The notes: generated from the letters alone by a model not told the origin. Shown: positions 1-6,742, counted from the stretch's first letter. The stretch: DNA of 12,924 nt from an uncultured Methanobrevibacter sp. (GCA_905235495.1 CAJOMK010000028.1:1-12924); one strand, 5' to 3'. Program-made: numbers and translations.

Positions 1-195
1 GAAGCTGAAGATTATGAGGACACCATTAGAAACTGCATTTCCTTAGGTGGAGATGCTGATACAATGGCGGCTATTGCTGGGGGAATTGCATCTGCATACT
101 GGGAAGTTCCAAATGAAATTCATTATAAAGCGATTCATAGATTATCTTATGACCTTTTAGATGTTTTAATAAAATTTGAAAATAAGTTTTTATAA
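1..195 (+). CDS. ADP-ribosylglycohydrolase-like protein, C-terminal end (partial)
   Basis: The window opens inside a reading frame that gives 64 residues before a TAA stop at 193-195; the start lies upstream of the window. The visible part carries GGDADTMAAIAGGIASAYW, the typical C-terminal metal-binding motif of the ADP-ribosylglycohydrolase (DraG/ARH) family, where the aspartates bind magnesium at the active site. Family members remove ADP-ribose from proteins or hydrolyse related ADP-ribosyl compounds; which substrate applies cannot be told from this fragment. The end of the protein (about 30 residues after the motif) is an ordinary helical tail. An oligo-T stretch follows closely, so it is probably the last gene of its transcript. 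The family call is fairly secure, the substrate unknown. Confidence 0.8.
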   Translation, partial: EAEDYEDTIRNCISLGGDADTMAAIAGGIASAYWEVPNEIHYKAIHRLSYDLLDVLIKFENKFL

Positions 196-206
196 TTTTC
201 AAATTC

Positions 207-213
207 TTTTTTT
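207..213 (+). terminator. oligo-T terminator after the glycohydrolase gene
   Basis: A run of seven T lies 12 bp after the stop codon, without a clear hairpin. Archaeal RNA polymerase terminates at such tracts. Assignment rests on position and composition only. Confidence 0.4.
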
Positions 214-249
214 ATTAGTTAACTATATAATAAAATTTAATCTTATTAA

Positions 250-256
250 TATATAA
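250..256 (+). promoter_or_regulatory. possible box A of the aroA promoter
   Basis: TATATAA lies about 65 bp before the aroA start codon in the only spacer upstream of it. A start site about 25 bp downstream would leave a leader of roughly 40 nt. The surroundings are so AT-rich that other placements are possible. Confidence 0.3.
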
Positions 257-318
257 TTAAATAGAATTATTATTAAAAAGGATTAATTGTATAGTAAATT
301 AATCAAAGGATGTATTAA

Positions 319-1648
319 ATGAATCTTAAAATCAAAAACTTTTCTAAAATTAATGGCAGTGTTAAAGCACCTTCTTCCAAAAGTTATAGTCATAGGGCGG
401 TTATTCTTGCATCACTTTCTGAAGGTAAATCCAAACTCTTTGATTTGCTTTATTCCGAAGATGTTTTGTCAAGCATAAGAGCATGTGAAGCTCTTGGAGC
501 AAGGATTGATAAGAAGAAAGAGATTATATTAAAGGGAGATAAAAGCCAAACAGTAGACTATTTGGAAGTTTATGGAACTGGTGGAAAATTACATAATAAG
601 TCTCCGGACATGATTGATCTTGCCAATTCAGGGACTACACTTAGAATTATGACAAGTGTGGCGGCATTATCTGATAATGAAGTTGTATTCACCGGTGATG
701 ATTCCCTTAAAACAAGGCCTATGGGTGCATTGATTGATGCTTTAGAATCTTTAGGTGTTAAAATAGAATCATTAGGGGATAATAACAAGGCTCCACTTAA
801 GATTTATCCAGGATATGAAGGTGGAGAGACTGATATTCTAGGAAGCATCAGTTCTCAGTTCATTTCATCTATTCTCATTTCTGCTCCTTTATCTAAGAAA
901 GGAGTTAAACTTGAAGTATATCTTGAATTTGTATCAAAACCTTATGTTGATATGACCATTTCCATTTTAGAGAAATTCGGCATTGATGTTGAAGAGGAAA
1001 ATTATCAATTCCATAAAACCTGCAATAAGGAAGATAGTGAGTGCTTCGGTGTTATATTTAATGTAAAGCCTCAGAAATATCTTGCAAGTGATTATATAGT
1101 TGAAGGGGATTTCTCATCAGCATCTTATTTGTTTGCTGCAACAGCTATTGCAGGAGGATACATTAAGGTTAAAAATCTATTCAGTGATTCCAAACAAGGA
1201 GATAAGTTCATTTTGGATATTTTAGAAAAGATGGGTGCAAATGTAACTGTTTTTGATGATTATGTTTCTCATTGATGTAAACTTGGCAAATGCTCCTGAT
1301 TTATTGCTTACTGTTGCGGTTCTTGGTGTATTAGCAGAGGGTAAAACCACTATAAGTGGTGTAAGTCATGGCAGATTAAAGGAAACTGACAGGATAGATA
1401 CAACATGCAGAGAACTTGAAAAGTTAGGTTGTAAGCTTGAAGAATTTGAGGATGGAATGACCATTTACGGTCAAACCGTTGGGGATGGAATTGTTGAATC
1501 TCATAATGACCATAGATTGGCAATGGCATTTTCCCTTCTTGGATTAAAGCATGATGTTGAAGTTGAAAACGGTGAATGCTTTGATGTATCATTCCCTAAC
1601 TTCATTGAACTTATGGCTGAGATTGGAATTGAATTGGAATTGAAATAG
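319..1648 (+). pseudogene. aroA: 3-phosphoshikimate 1-carboxyvinyltransferase (EPSP synthase), frameshifted
   Basis: EPSP synthase joins shikimate-3-phosphate and phosphoenolpyruvate in the sixth step of the chorismate pathway. The gene lies in two frames: 319-1275 (318 residues) and a second part ending at 1648 whose homologous portion begins at about 1271. Part one holds the family signatures SSKSYSHRA (K21, R26), NSGTTLRIM (103-111), TGDDSLKTRPM and SSQF (178-181). Part two holds NAPDLLLTVAV with the catalytic-type aspartate, GRLKETDRI and NDHRLAMAF. Compared with the E. coli protein as I recall it (GDDYIS, eight residues, then IDMDM), here FDDYVS is followed after a single base by the other-frame IDVNL. 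About 23 nt are therefore missing. All active-site motifs survive but on separate polypeptides. The second frame could start at TTG 1253, ATG 1256 or ATG 1262, overlapping the first frame's end. The start at 319 follows AAAGGA (305-310). A real lesion and an assembly error are both possible. Confidence 0.85.
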
Positions 1649-1661
1649 ATGAGGGATTATT

Positions 1662-2297
1662 ATGAATGATGAAGAAAGAATTAGAGAAATTTTTAAAAGA
1701 TTAAATGAGATTTACACTATCCGCACATTTCATGACCATGACCCTTATAAAGTTTTAATTAGAACAATCTTATCTCAAAGAACAAGGGATGAAAATACTG
1801 ATCAGGCTGCAAATGCATTGTTTGATGTTTATCCAGATATTTATGCTGTGGCTGATGCTCCTGTTGAACATGTTCAAGAATTGATTAAGCCAGCTGGTTT
1901 TTATAGAGTTAAGGCAGCACGTATTTTAGAGGTTTCAAGGATTCTCATTGATCAATATGGTGGTGAAGTTCCAAGGGAAATGGATGAAATGCTCAAGCTT
2001 CCAGGAGTCGGCAGAAAAACAGCAAATTGTGTTATTGTATTTGCTTTCCAAGATGCAGCTATTCCTGTAGACACTCATGTTCATAGAATTTCCAATAGAT
2101 GGGGAATTGCTGATACAAAAGAGCCTGAAGAAACTGAAATTGTATTGATGGAAAAGGTGCCAAAAGAGCTTTGGGTGGATTTAAATGATTTGATGGTTCA
2201 ATTTGGACAAACAATTTGCCGTCCAATAGGTCCTCAATGTGATAAATGTCCACTTACAGACCTTTGTGAATATGATGTAAATAAATTAGGAGATTAA
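1662..2297 (+). CDS. nth: Endonuclease III, DNA glycosylase/AP lyase
   Basis: This base-excision repair enzyme removes oxidised pyrimidines and cuts the abasic site by beta-elimination. The 211-residue product has the standard length. It carries the helix-hairpin-helix LPGVGRKTANCVI with the catalytic lysine K119, then VDTHVHRISNRWG with the catalytic aspartate D137. The C-terminal iron-sulfur loop has cysteines 186, 193, 196 and 202 (C-x6-C-x2-C-x5-C), binding a [4Fe-4S] cluster. All key residues are intact. The start follows GAGGG (1651-1655) at good spacing. Only 13 nt separate it from the aroA stop, so the two probably share a transcript although their functions are unrelated. Its stop codon overlaps the stop of the convergent methyltransferase gene, putting two DNA repair genes tail to tail. 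Confidence 0.95.
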   Translation: MNDEERIREIFKRLNEIYTIRTFHDHDPYKVLIRTILSQRTRDENTDQAANALFDVYPDIYAVADAPVEHVQELIKPAGFYRVKAARILEVSRILIDQYGGEVPREMDEMLKLPGVGRKTANCVIVFAFQDAAIPVDTHVHRISNRWGIADTKEPEETEIVLMEKVPKELWVDLNDLMVQFGQTICRPIGPQCDKCPLTDLCEYDVNKLGD

Positions 2298-2899
2298 ACA
2301 AGTTTTGTTTGGCTTGTTTTATCAAGTGTGATTACAGGGCTGTCACCAACCACTTTTCTATCTTGAATCATCAATCCATCTAATTCAAGAAGTATTTTTT
2401 TAGATTCAAGTCCTTCTGCAACACCACCAAATCCACCAATGGTTCTGTTTGACTTGACTGTTCTATGGCAAGGTATGATAATTGGATATGGATTTTTAGA
2501 AAGTGCAGTGCCCACTGATCTGTATGCCTTTGGACTGCCTGCAGCCTTTGCAAGATCCTTATAAGTGTTTATGGTTCCTTTTTTTGTTTCAAATTCACAT
2601 TCCAATACCTTTCTTTGAAATGGTGAAAATTTGTCTAAATTAAGATATTCAAGAGAAAATTTAGAGTCCCTTTCATTAAAATAATTATTCAATTCTTTTA
2701 ATACATTATTTAACTGCTTTGATTTTTTGTTTATAGCTAATTCCTCATCTTGTTCATATTTTTCTTTAGCTATTTGGGAAGCTTTTTTCTCCGGTTTGGA
2801 AAGTATTATCTCTTCAATTTGGAAGTGAGGTTTTTTTCTCCAGATTATAATTATTTCCCCAATTGGGCTTGAGTCAATTATGTATTTAAAGAGTGTCAT
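2294..2899 (-). CDS. ogt: Methylated-DNA--protein-cysteine S-methyltransferase
   Basis: This suicide repair protein transfers the alkyl group from O6-alkylguanine (and O4-alkylthymine) to its own cysteine. The 201-residue product has a poorly conserved N-terminal domain (about 1-90) and the conserved C-terminal domain. The latter includes SPFQRKVLE, the recognition helix KAYRSVGTAL with the arginine finger R127, the active-site motif PCHR with acceptor C144, and a following glutamate E172 in LLELDG. The core has FxxxV and NTYKDLAKAAGSP as expected. The tail after about residue 178 is longer than in many homologs. The gene reads toward nth, and their stop codons overlap by 4 bp, so neither can have a terminator between them. 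The start at 2899 has only a weak ribosome site. Family call is secure; ogt versus another symbol for the same activity is a naming choice. Confidence 0.92.
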   Translation of the reverse strand: MTLFKYIIDSSPIGEIIIIWRKKPHFQIEEIILSKPEKKASQIAKEKYEQDEELAINKKSKQLNNVLKELNNYFNERDSKFSLEYLNLDKFSPFQRKVLECEFETKKGTINTYKDLAKAAGSPKAYRSVGTALSKNPYPIIIPCHRTVKSNRTIGGFGGVAEGLESKKILLELDGLMIQDRKVVGDSPVITLDKTSQTKLV

Positions 2900-3258
2900 T
2901 CTATCATCTTTTTAGAAAAATATTATTTAAAATATTAATTATTTATTTTTTTAATTATTTTATTATTTCTCAGCTGCAGATTTTATTATTTTCAATTATT
3001 TTTTTATTATTTCCTTATTATTTATTATTAATTTATTATTTATTATTTATTTCCTATTTTTTAAAGTATATTCTTGAAAAATTCAGAACCTTTATATACT
3101 TCAATGCTTTTATTTAGTATGAATATATTTTAGGATGGTTTTTAGTTGATTTATTACCATTGGATTACACTGTTATATTCAGTTTCATCAGTTTATTTTT
3201 TTTATTTTTTTTTATTTTTAATCATATTTATTTCATATTATTATAAAGGAGGTATTAT
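2900..3258. other. T-rich intergenic spacer
   Basis: About 360 bp without a supported protein gene other than the leader of the small gene at 3259. The segment 2935-3060 is low-complexity TTATT-type sequence. A good box A lies at 3091-3098 and T-rich tracts run through 3189-3217. The one long frame here (2893-3117) encodes only low-complexity Phe/Ile/Leu/Tyr and is not credible as a gene. Confidence 0.6.
3091..3098 (+). promoter_or_regulatory. box A promoter element upstream of the small-gene pair
   Basis: TTTATATA is the classical methanogen box A. Transcription would start near 3121, leaving a leader of about 140 nt before the ATG at 3259. Between them lies a T-rich stretch (3189-3217) that could stop part of the transcripts. 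A closer, weaker AT-rich box near 3222-3240 cannot be excluded. Confidence 0.5.
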
Positions 3259-3438
3259 ATGAAACGTGATTTTGAAAACAAAAAAGATTTCATTGGAGCA
3301 GATAAAGGACTTTTTAGCCCTGTGGTTAAATTATGGAATTCATTAATAAATCTTATTAGAGTTAATAAAGGTGCATATATGCCTGTGGTTCAATTAATGA
3401 ATGATTCCATTTTTGATTTTCTTAAGGGGGAAACATGA
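3259..3438 (+). CDS. 59-residue hypothetical protein with an internal 21-residue duplication
   Basis: I do not recognise this small protein. Translation is supported by a perfect GGAGGT (3248-3253) five nucleotides before the ATG. Residues 16-34 and 37-55 align at a constant offset of 21 with K-G-x-(F/Y)-x-P-V-V-(K/Q)-L-x-N shared and similar residues after. The DNA also matches across the unit, including CCTGTGGTT in both copies. The two units are therefore a recent or constrained duplication. Both copies are amphipathic with a Pro-Val-Val core; there is no signal peptide, clear membrane segment or cysteine. Net charge is close to neutral. The next gene starts 59 nt downstream and encodes an acidic protein, so the two may act together. 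A toxin-antitoxin pair or a small structural or regulatory peptide are possibilities without direct support. Confidence 0.6.
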   Translation: MKRDFENKKDFIGADKGLFSPVVKLWNSLINLIRVNKGAYMPVVQLMNDSIFDFLKGET

Positions 3439-3497
3439 TATGTATAATCACTTATAATTAGTTTAGGAATACTCTTAATACTATTTGAGGTAGTTTT

Positions 3498-3758
3498 ATG
3501 AGTTATGAAGAGGAATTCTCAATTATTTTTAAATTAGCTTCTCAATTCACATCCCACGGATATGATAAATGGTTAGCCAATCTTGATGAAATAAATGACT
3601 TGAAGTCTAATTTGAGAGTTTTAGGAATCAGTCCAAGTGATAATATAATTATTTTTGATGATATTTTATTAACTGAAGAGTGCAACCATATCTTAAAATT
3701 GCTGTTTGAGTCTGATATTAATTTTATTTATATCACTGGCTTGATAGAATTAAAATAG
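3498..3758 (+). CDS. Acidic 86-residue hypothetical protein
   Basis: No family is recognised. A ribosome site GAGGT (3487-3491) six nucleotides before the ATG supports translation and the start. The protein is acidic (15 Asp/Glu against 6 Lys/Arg). The first 40 residues look helical. Residues 49-85 alternate a hydrophobic strand (NIIIFDDILL), a helix around CNHILKLLFES and a second strand (INFIYITGLIEL), a beta-alpha-beta pattern. There is no signal peptide or membrane span. It follows the 59-residue gene and is probably co-transcribed with it from the promoter near 3091, since no strong box A is visible in the 59-nt gap. A T7 and T7 pair of runs just after the stop separates it from the convergent regulator gene. 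Confidence 0.6.
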   Translation: MSYEEEFSIIFKLASQFTSHGYDKWLANLDEINDLKSNLRVLGISPSDNIIIFDDILLTEECNHILKLLFESDINFIYITGLIELK

Positions 3759-3773
3759 ATATCATCATTTCTT

Positions 3774-3786
3774 TTTTTATTTTTTT
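3774..3786 (+). terminator. oligo-T terminator between convergent genes
   Basis: Two T runs broken by a single A follow the stop codon of the 86-residue protein by about 15 bp and reach the stop of the opposing regulator gene. Position fits termination of the plus-strand transcript; there is no hairpin. Confidence 0.4.
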
Positions 3787-4048
3787 AATCTAAATACTTT
3801 AAAATCTCTTTTGCCAAATCAGTATTTTGATATAATCTGCCTTTTTTTACTTTTTCATTAATGCAAATTACCAATCCTTGCTTTTTTAATGCACTAAGAA
3901 CATTAGAAGCATGGCTAGTTCTAATATTAAGATGTTTTGCCACTTCTGAAGGCATTTTAAGGCCTTCTCCAATGAACTTTAAAGTTTTTGTTCTGTATGG
4001 TGAAACTTTCACAAATCCTAAGATTTCCATAAATTCTTCATTATTCAT
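3785..4048 (-). CDS. Small winged helix-turn-helix transcriptional regulator
   Basis: The 87-residue protein is essentially one DNA-binding domain of the archaeal ArsR/MarR-like winged helix type. A first helix contains SPYRTKTLKFI. The second, MPSEVAKHLNI, and the recognition helix RTSHASNVLSALKKQGLV are followed by a wing with CINEKVKKGRLYQNT and a terminal helix. The pattern of a polar recognition helix followed by LxxLxxxGLV is typical. No ligand-binding domain or metal-site cysteines are evident. No ribosome site precedes the ATG, while a box A sits about 35 bp upstream, so the mRNA is leaderless or nearly so. It is divergent from the zinc-ribbon operon and may regulate it or itself; a 12-bp palindrome in the shared spacer is a candidate site. 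The target is unknown. Confidence 0.75.
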   Translation of the reverse strand: MNNEEFMEILGFVKVSPYRTKTLKFIGEGLKMPSEVAKHLNIRTSHASNVLSALKKQGLVICINEKVKKGRLYQNTDLAKEILKYLD

Positions 4049-4080
4049 ATATTATTATTTGATTAATAAAACAAAATATT

Positions 4081-4088
4081 TATATAAA
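4081..4088 (-). promoter_or_regulatory. box A of the winged-helix regulator gene
   Basis: On the minus strand TTTATATA lies 33-40 bp before the start codon at 4048. Start of transcription about 26 bp downstream would leave fewer than ten leader bases, which agrees with the missing ribosome site. The core TTTATATAAA is palindromic, so use in the other direction is possible. Confidence 0.5.
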
Positions 4089-4210
4089 CAAAATATACAT
4101 ATAATATATTAGCATTTTTATATTAATTTTACGCACTCGATATTTTTTATATCTATGTTTTAAAAAGGGGATGATATATGTTTTTGACATTTTTTTCTTT
4201 TTTTTTAAAA

Positions 4211-4222
4211 TTAATCGATTAA
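4211..4222. promoter_or_regulatory. 12-bp palindrome, candidate operator
   Basis: TTAATCGATTAA is a perfect palindrome 39 bp before the start codon of the zinc-ribbon gene. A half-site-like GATTAA recurs at 4061, upstream of the divergent regulator. A binding site for that regulator is an inference from position only. Confidence 0.3.
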
Positions 4223-4261
4223 TGCTAAGGTTAAATTTTTGAAAAATAATGAGGTGATAAT

Positions 4262-4936
4262 ATGGCATTTTGTCCACATTGTGGAAATCAGGTAGATGAT
4301 GGGACTAAATTCTGTCCAGGTTGTGGAAATCCTTTAGATGGATCTGCACCAGCTCAAGAGCAAAGTCAAGGTTTACTTGGTGATATCAAGAAAACAGGTT
4401 TAGGATTTAAAAAGAAAATGGATAGTTATGCACATGGTGAACATATAAATTATGAAAAACCTGAAGGTGCATTATATTTTATCAATGGTTTGCAAGGAAC
4501 CCTAGCTGTTTTTGAGGATTATATAGAATTCAATTTTTCAGGAAGTGCAATTAAGAAATGGCAAAGTGGTATGGGAGGAGTAAAAAAAGTATACTACCAT
4601 CAGATTAACAGTATTCAAAAAAGGGATGCAACAGATTTAGTCAATGGTACAATTGAATTTGAACTTCCGGGTATGGCAACAAGTAAATGGGGTCCTACAA
4701 GTGAGAATCTTATCACTTATCTTCCAAAATATCAGGCAGAAGTGGATAAGATTTATGATTTTGTCAATGATAAGATTTTAGCAATCAATCAAAGCAAATC
4801 CCAACCTAGTCAAGTGGTTCAGAATGAAGTTAGTCCTATGGCAAAACTTAAGGAAGCTAAAGAACTTTTGGATATGGTTGTAATTAGTCAGGAAGAGTTC
4901 GATGACATTAAAGCGAAATGCTTGGAACAGATGTAA
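4262..4936 (+). CDS. Zinc-ribbon protein with PH-like and SHOCT domains
   Basis: The 224-residue protein has three parts. Residues 3-25 form a zinc ribbon, with cysteines 4, 7, 18 and 21 in two CxxC knuckles. Residues about 60-170 are beta-rich (GALYFINGLQGTLAVFEDYIEF ... YHQINSIQ) and resemble the small PH-like domains often paired with SHOCT. The last 32 residues (MAKLKEAKELLDMVVISQEEFDDIKAKCLEQM region) match the SHOCT pattern, a short C-terminal helical motif thought to mediate assembly. No membrane segment is present, so it is probably cytosolic or attached to its membrane partner encoded 8 nt downstream. Ribosome site GAGGTGATA (4251-4259) is very strong and fixes the start. Function is not established for this family; the domain reading is from motifs. 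Confidence 0.8.
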   Translation: MAFCPHCGNQVDDGTKFCPGCGNPLDGSAPAQEQSQGLLGDIKKTGLGFKKKMDSYAHGEHINYEKPEGALYFINGLQGTLAVFEDYIEFNFSGSAIKKWQSGMGGVKKVYYHQINSIQKRDATDLVNGTIEFELPGMATSKWGPTSENLITYLPKYQAEVDKIYDFVNDKILAINQSKSQPSQVVQNEVSPMAKLKEAKELLDMVVISQEEFDDIKAKCLEQM

Positions 4937-4941
4937 GTGAT
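4937..4941 (+). promoter_or_regulatory. ribosome binding site deciding the start at 4945
   Basis: GTGAT immediately after the preceding stop codon pairs with the 16S tail and favours 4945 over the upstream in-frame ATG at 4918, which has no such site. Confidence 0.5.
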
Positions 4942-4944
4942 AAT

Positions 4945-5430
4945 ATGAAAAAATGTAGTGAATGTGGCAATGAAGTAGATGATAGTGCTGAATTTTGTCT
5001 AAATTGTGGAACAAAGTTAGATAAATCTGAAGTAATCGAAACAGTGCAAAATCAGCCAGTTCAAAACAAAGAGGTTTCAGGTCAAAACACAAAATTTTGT
5101 TCCAATTGCGGTTCAAAAATTGATGTTAAAGCGGAAATCTGTCCTAAATGTGGTGTGAGAGTTGCTGTAACTTCTGAAATAAAGAGCCCTTTTTTAGCTT
5201 TGATCTTATCATTCCTCTTTCCAGGTTTCGGTCAGTTTTATAATGGGCATTCTAAAAAGGGAATTATTCTTATTGTTGCAGCTATTGTTTCCATTATTTT
5301 GTATATATTCTTGATTGGATTAATATTGTACTTCCTTGTTTGGGTATATGGATTATATGACGCATATAAATCTGCTGAGGCAATCAATAATGGGATGAGT
5401 GTTCCTGATGAGATTTCTTTAAATTTCTAA
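4945..5430 (+). CDS. Double zinc-ribbon TM2-like membrane protein
   Basis: The 161-residue protein has two N-terminal zinc ribbons (cysteines 4, 7, 18, 21 and 52, 55, 66, 69) separated by a Gln/Asn-rich linker. A hydrophobic region follows at 82-138 with FLFPGFGQFYNGHSKKG between membrane spans, as in TM2-type domains. Three hydrophobic stretches can be drawn (about 82-98, 106-122, 123-138). The ribbons should face the cytosol, given their free cysteines and the KK-rich loop. The start is taken at 4945, since GTGAT (4937-4941) precedes it and the zinc ribbon begins at once; an in-frame ATG at 4918 lies inside the upstream gene. The 8-nt gap after the SHOCT protein's stop shows a two-gene operon. 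The first ribbons of both proteins are alike (CxxCGNxVDDxxxFC), suggesting common ancestry or a common partner. Confidence 0.82.
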   Translation: MKKCSECGNEVDDSAEFCLNCGTKLDKSEVIETVQNQPVQNKEVSGQNTKFCSNCGSKIDVKAEICPKCGVRVAVTSEIKSPFLALILSFLFPGFGQFYNGHSKKGIILIVAAIVSIILYIFLIGLILYFLVWVYGLYDAYKSAEAINNGMSVPDEISLNF

Positions 5431-5439
5431 CTGCTTTTA

Positions 5440-5460
5440 TTTTTTTTATTTTTTTTTTTT
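5440..5460 (+). terminator. oligo-T terminator after the zinc-ribbon operon
   Basis: A T8 and a T12 run separated by one A begin 10 bp after the stop codon. There is no hairpin, as is usual for archaeal intrinsic termination. Confidence 0.55.
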
Positions 5461-5508
5461 ATTTTCATGTTTTAACTTTGGATGAAAAATTTGTTTTTTA
5501 TAGAAATA

Positions 5509-5517
5509 TTTATATAT
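5509..5517 (+). promoter_or_regulatory. box A of the cysK promoter
   Basis: TTTATATAT preceded by A-rich sequence is the best box A in the spacer and predicts transcription from about 5539, inside the palindromic operator. The leader would then be about 185 nt. A second AT-rich box at 5599-5607 (start about 5630) is an alternative. Confidence 0.5.
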
Positions 5518-5535
5518 CATCACTTACTAACTATT

Positions 5536-5571
5536 ATATAACAATTGTTATATTTTTAACATTTGTTAAAA
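5536..5571. promoter_or_regulatory. two abutting 18-bp inverted repeats, candidate cysK operator
   Basis: 5536-5553 reads ATATAACAATTGTTATAT, a perfect palindrome with 9-bp arms. Directly next to it, 5554-5571 reads TTTTAACATTTGTTAAAA, with 8-bp arms around TT. Both share the core AACA(A/T)TTGTT and their centres are 18 bp apart. They cover the predicted transcription start of cysK, where a repressor would block initiation. That two equal-length repeats abut exactly is unlikely by chance even in AT-rich DNA. The binding protein is unknown; the regulator gene at 7740 is a candidate. Confidence 0.6.
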
Positions 5572-5724
5572 TTTTAAATAAAATAAATTATTAAATAGAT
5601 ATATAAAATAATCTATATTGCCTATTTGTTATTAGAATGGATTTAGCATAGATTAACAAATTTTATTTTTTATATTTTTTAATAATTATATGTATTATAA
5701 ATGAAAATTTTTGATGTGATTATT

Positions 5725-6714
5725 ATGGTAAATATTCCTGAATTAAAAAGAGGAGTTGCAAACGATATAACCGAAACAATTGGTAACACTCCTCTTGTAA
5801 GATTAAATAAATTAACAGAAGGATTAGAAGTTGATGTTCTTGTAAAGATTGAAGCTTTTAATCCAGTAAGTAGTGTAAAAGATCGTGTTGCGGTTTCTTT
5901 AATTGAAGCTGCAGAAAAAGATGGTAAAATCAATAAGGATACAGTCATTATTGAACCAACTAGTGGTAATACCGGTATTGGTCTTTCATTTGTAGCAGCT
6001 GCTAAAGGTTACAAATTAATATTGACTATGCCTGAAACCATGTCTGTTGAAAGAAGAAAATTGCTCGCTGTATTTGGTGCAGAAATTGTCTTGACTCCAG
6101 GTAGTGAAGGTATGGGCGGAGCTATTGCTAAAGCTAACGAACTTGCTGAAAATACTCCTAATTCATTCATTCCACAACAATTTGAGAATAAGGCAAACTC
6201 TGAAATTCACAGATTAACTACTGGTCCTGAAATCTACAGAGATACTGATGGAAAAGTCGACATTGTTGTATCTGCTGCTGGAACTGGTGGAACTGTAACA
6301 GGTATTGCTCAACACATCAAACCTTTAAAACCTGAATTTAAAGCAGTTGTTGTTGAACCTGAAACTTCTCAAACTCTTGGTAAAGGTGTTAAAGGACCTC
6401 ATAAAATCCAAGGTATTGGTCCAGGATTTGTTCCAACTGTTCTTGATACCGATTTAATTGATGAAGTCATTCCAGTAAAAGATGAAGATGCTGGATTCAC
6501 TTTATTAAAATTAGCTCGTGAAGAAGGTATTTTCACAGGAATTTCCTCTGGAGCAGCTACTTTTGCAGGTTTAAAACTTGCAAAACGTCCAGAAAATAAA
6601 GGAAAAACAATTGTTGTAATTTTACCTGATACTGGTGAAAGATACTTATCTACTGAATGGGTATTTAAGGAATTATACGATGCATACGATGATTCCATTT
6701 TCCCATCTAACTAA
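5725..6714 (+). CDS. cysK: Cysteine synthase (O-acetylserine sulfhydrylase)
   Basis: This cytosolic PLP enzyme makes cysteine from O-acetylserine and sulfide. The 329-residue product contains the fold-type II signatures in order: IGNTPLVRLNKL near the N terminus, NPVSSVKDRVA with the PLP lysine K52, PTSGNTGIGL (substrate and carboxylate loop), GTGGTVTGIA (PLP phosphate-binding) and ISSGAA. Length matches the family. The start at 5725 is chosen because GTGAT (5716-5720) lies just before it and the protein begins sensibly at IPELKRGVANDITETIGNTPL; an in-frame ATG at 5701 would add eight residues. The gene stands alone between strong terminators, with cysE next in the same direction. A tandem palindrome at the promoter suggests repression when cysteine or sulfur is plentiful. 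O-phosphoserine as substrate cannot be excluded in an archaeon, but the adjacent cysE argues for O-acetylserine. Confidence 0.93.
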   Translation: MVNIPELKRGVANDITETIGNTPLVRLNKLTEGLEVDVLVKIEAFNPVSSVKDRVAVSLIEAAEKDGKINKDTVIIEPTSGNTGIGLSFVAAAKGYKLILTMPETMSVERRKLLAVFGAEIVLTPGSEGMGGAIAKANELAENTPNSFIPQQFENKANSEIHRLTTGPEIYRDTDGKVDIVVSAAGTGGTVTGIAQHIKPLKPEFKAVVVEPETSQTLGKGVKGPHKIQGIGPGFVPTVLDTDLIDEVIPVKDEDAGFTLLKLAREEGIFTGISSGAATFAGLKLAKRPENKGKTIVVILPDTGERYLSTEWVFKELYDAYDDSIFPSN

Positions 6715-6718
6715 ACGC

Positions 6719-6742
6719 TTTAATCTTTGATTAAATTTTTTT
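6719..6742 (+). terminator. first hairpin terminator after cysK
   Basis: TTTAATC and GATTAAA form a 7-bp stem around TTT (6719-6735), followed at once by T7. It begins 4 bp after the stop codon. This resembles a bacterial intrinsic terminator more than a plain archaeal T tract. Confidence 0.6.

Noticed and set aside
2893..3117. 74-residue open frame in the T-rich spacer
   Set aside because: The translation is almost only Phe, Ile, Leu and Tyr, arises from TTATT-type low-complexity DNA, has no ribosome site and overlaps the promoter at 3091.
5701..5724. ATG 5701 as cysK start
   Set aside because: It lacks a ribosome site, while GTGAT precedes ATG 5725. A leaderless start at 5701 is not fully excluded.
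6606..6615. AACAATTGTT inside the cysK coding region as another operator
   Set aside because: It encodes a conserved Thr-Ile-Val-Val strand and lies far from any start; it shows that the core can occur by chance.
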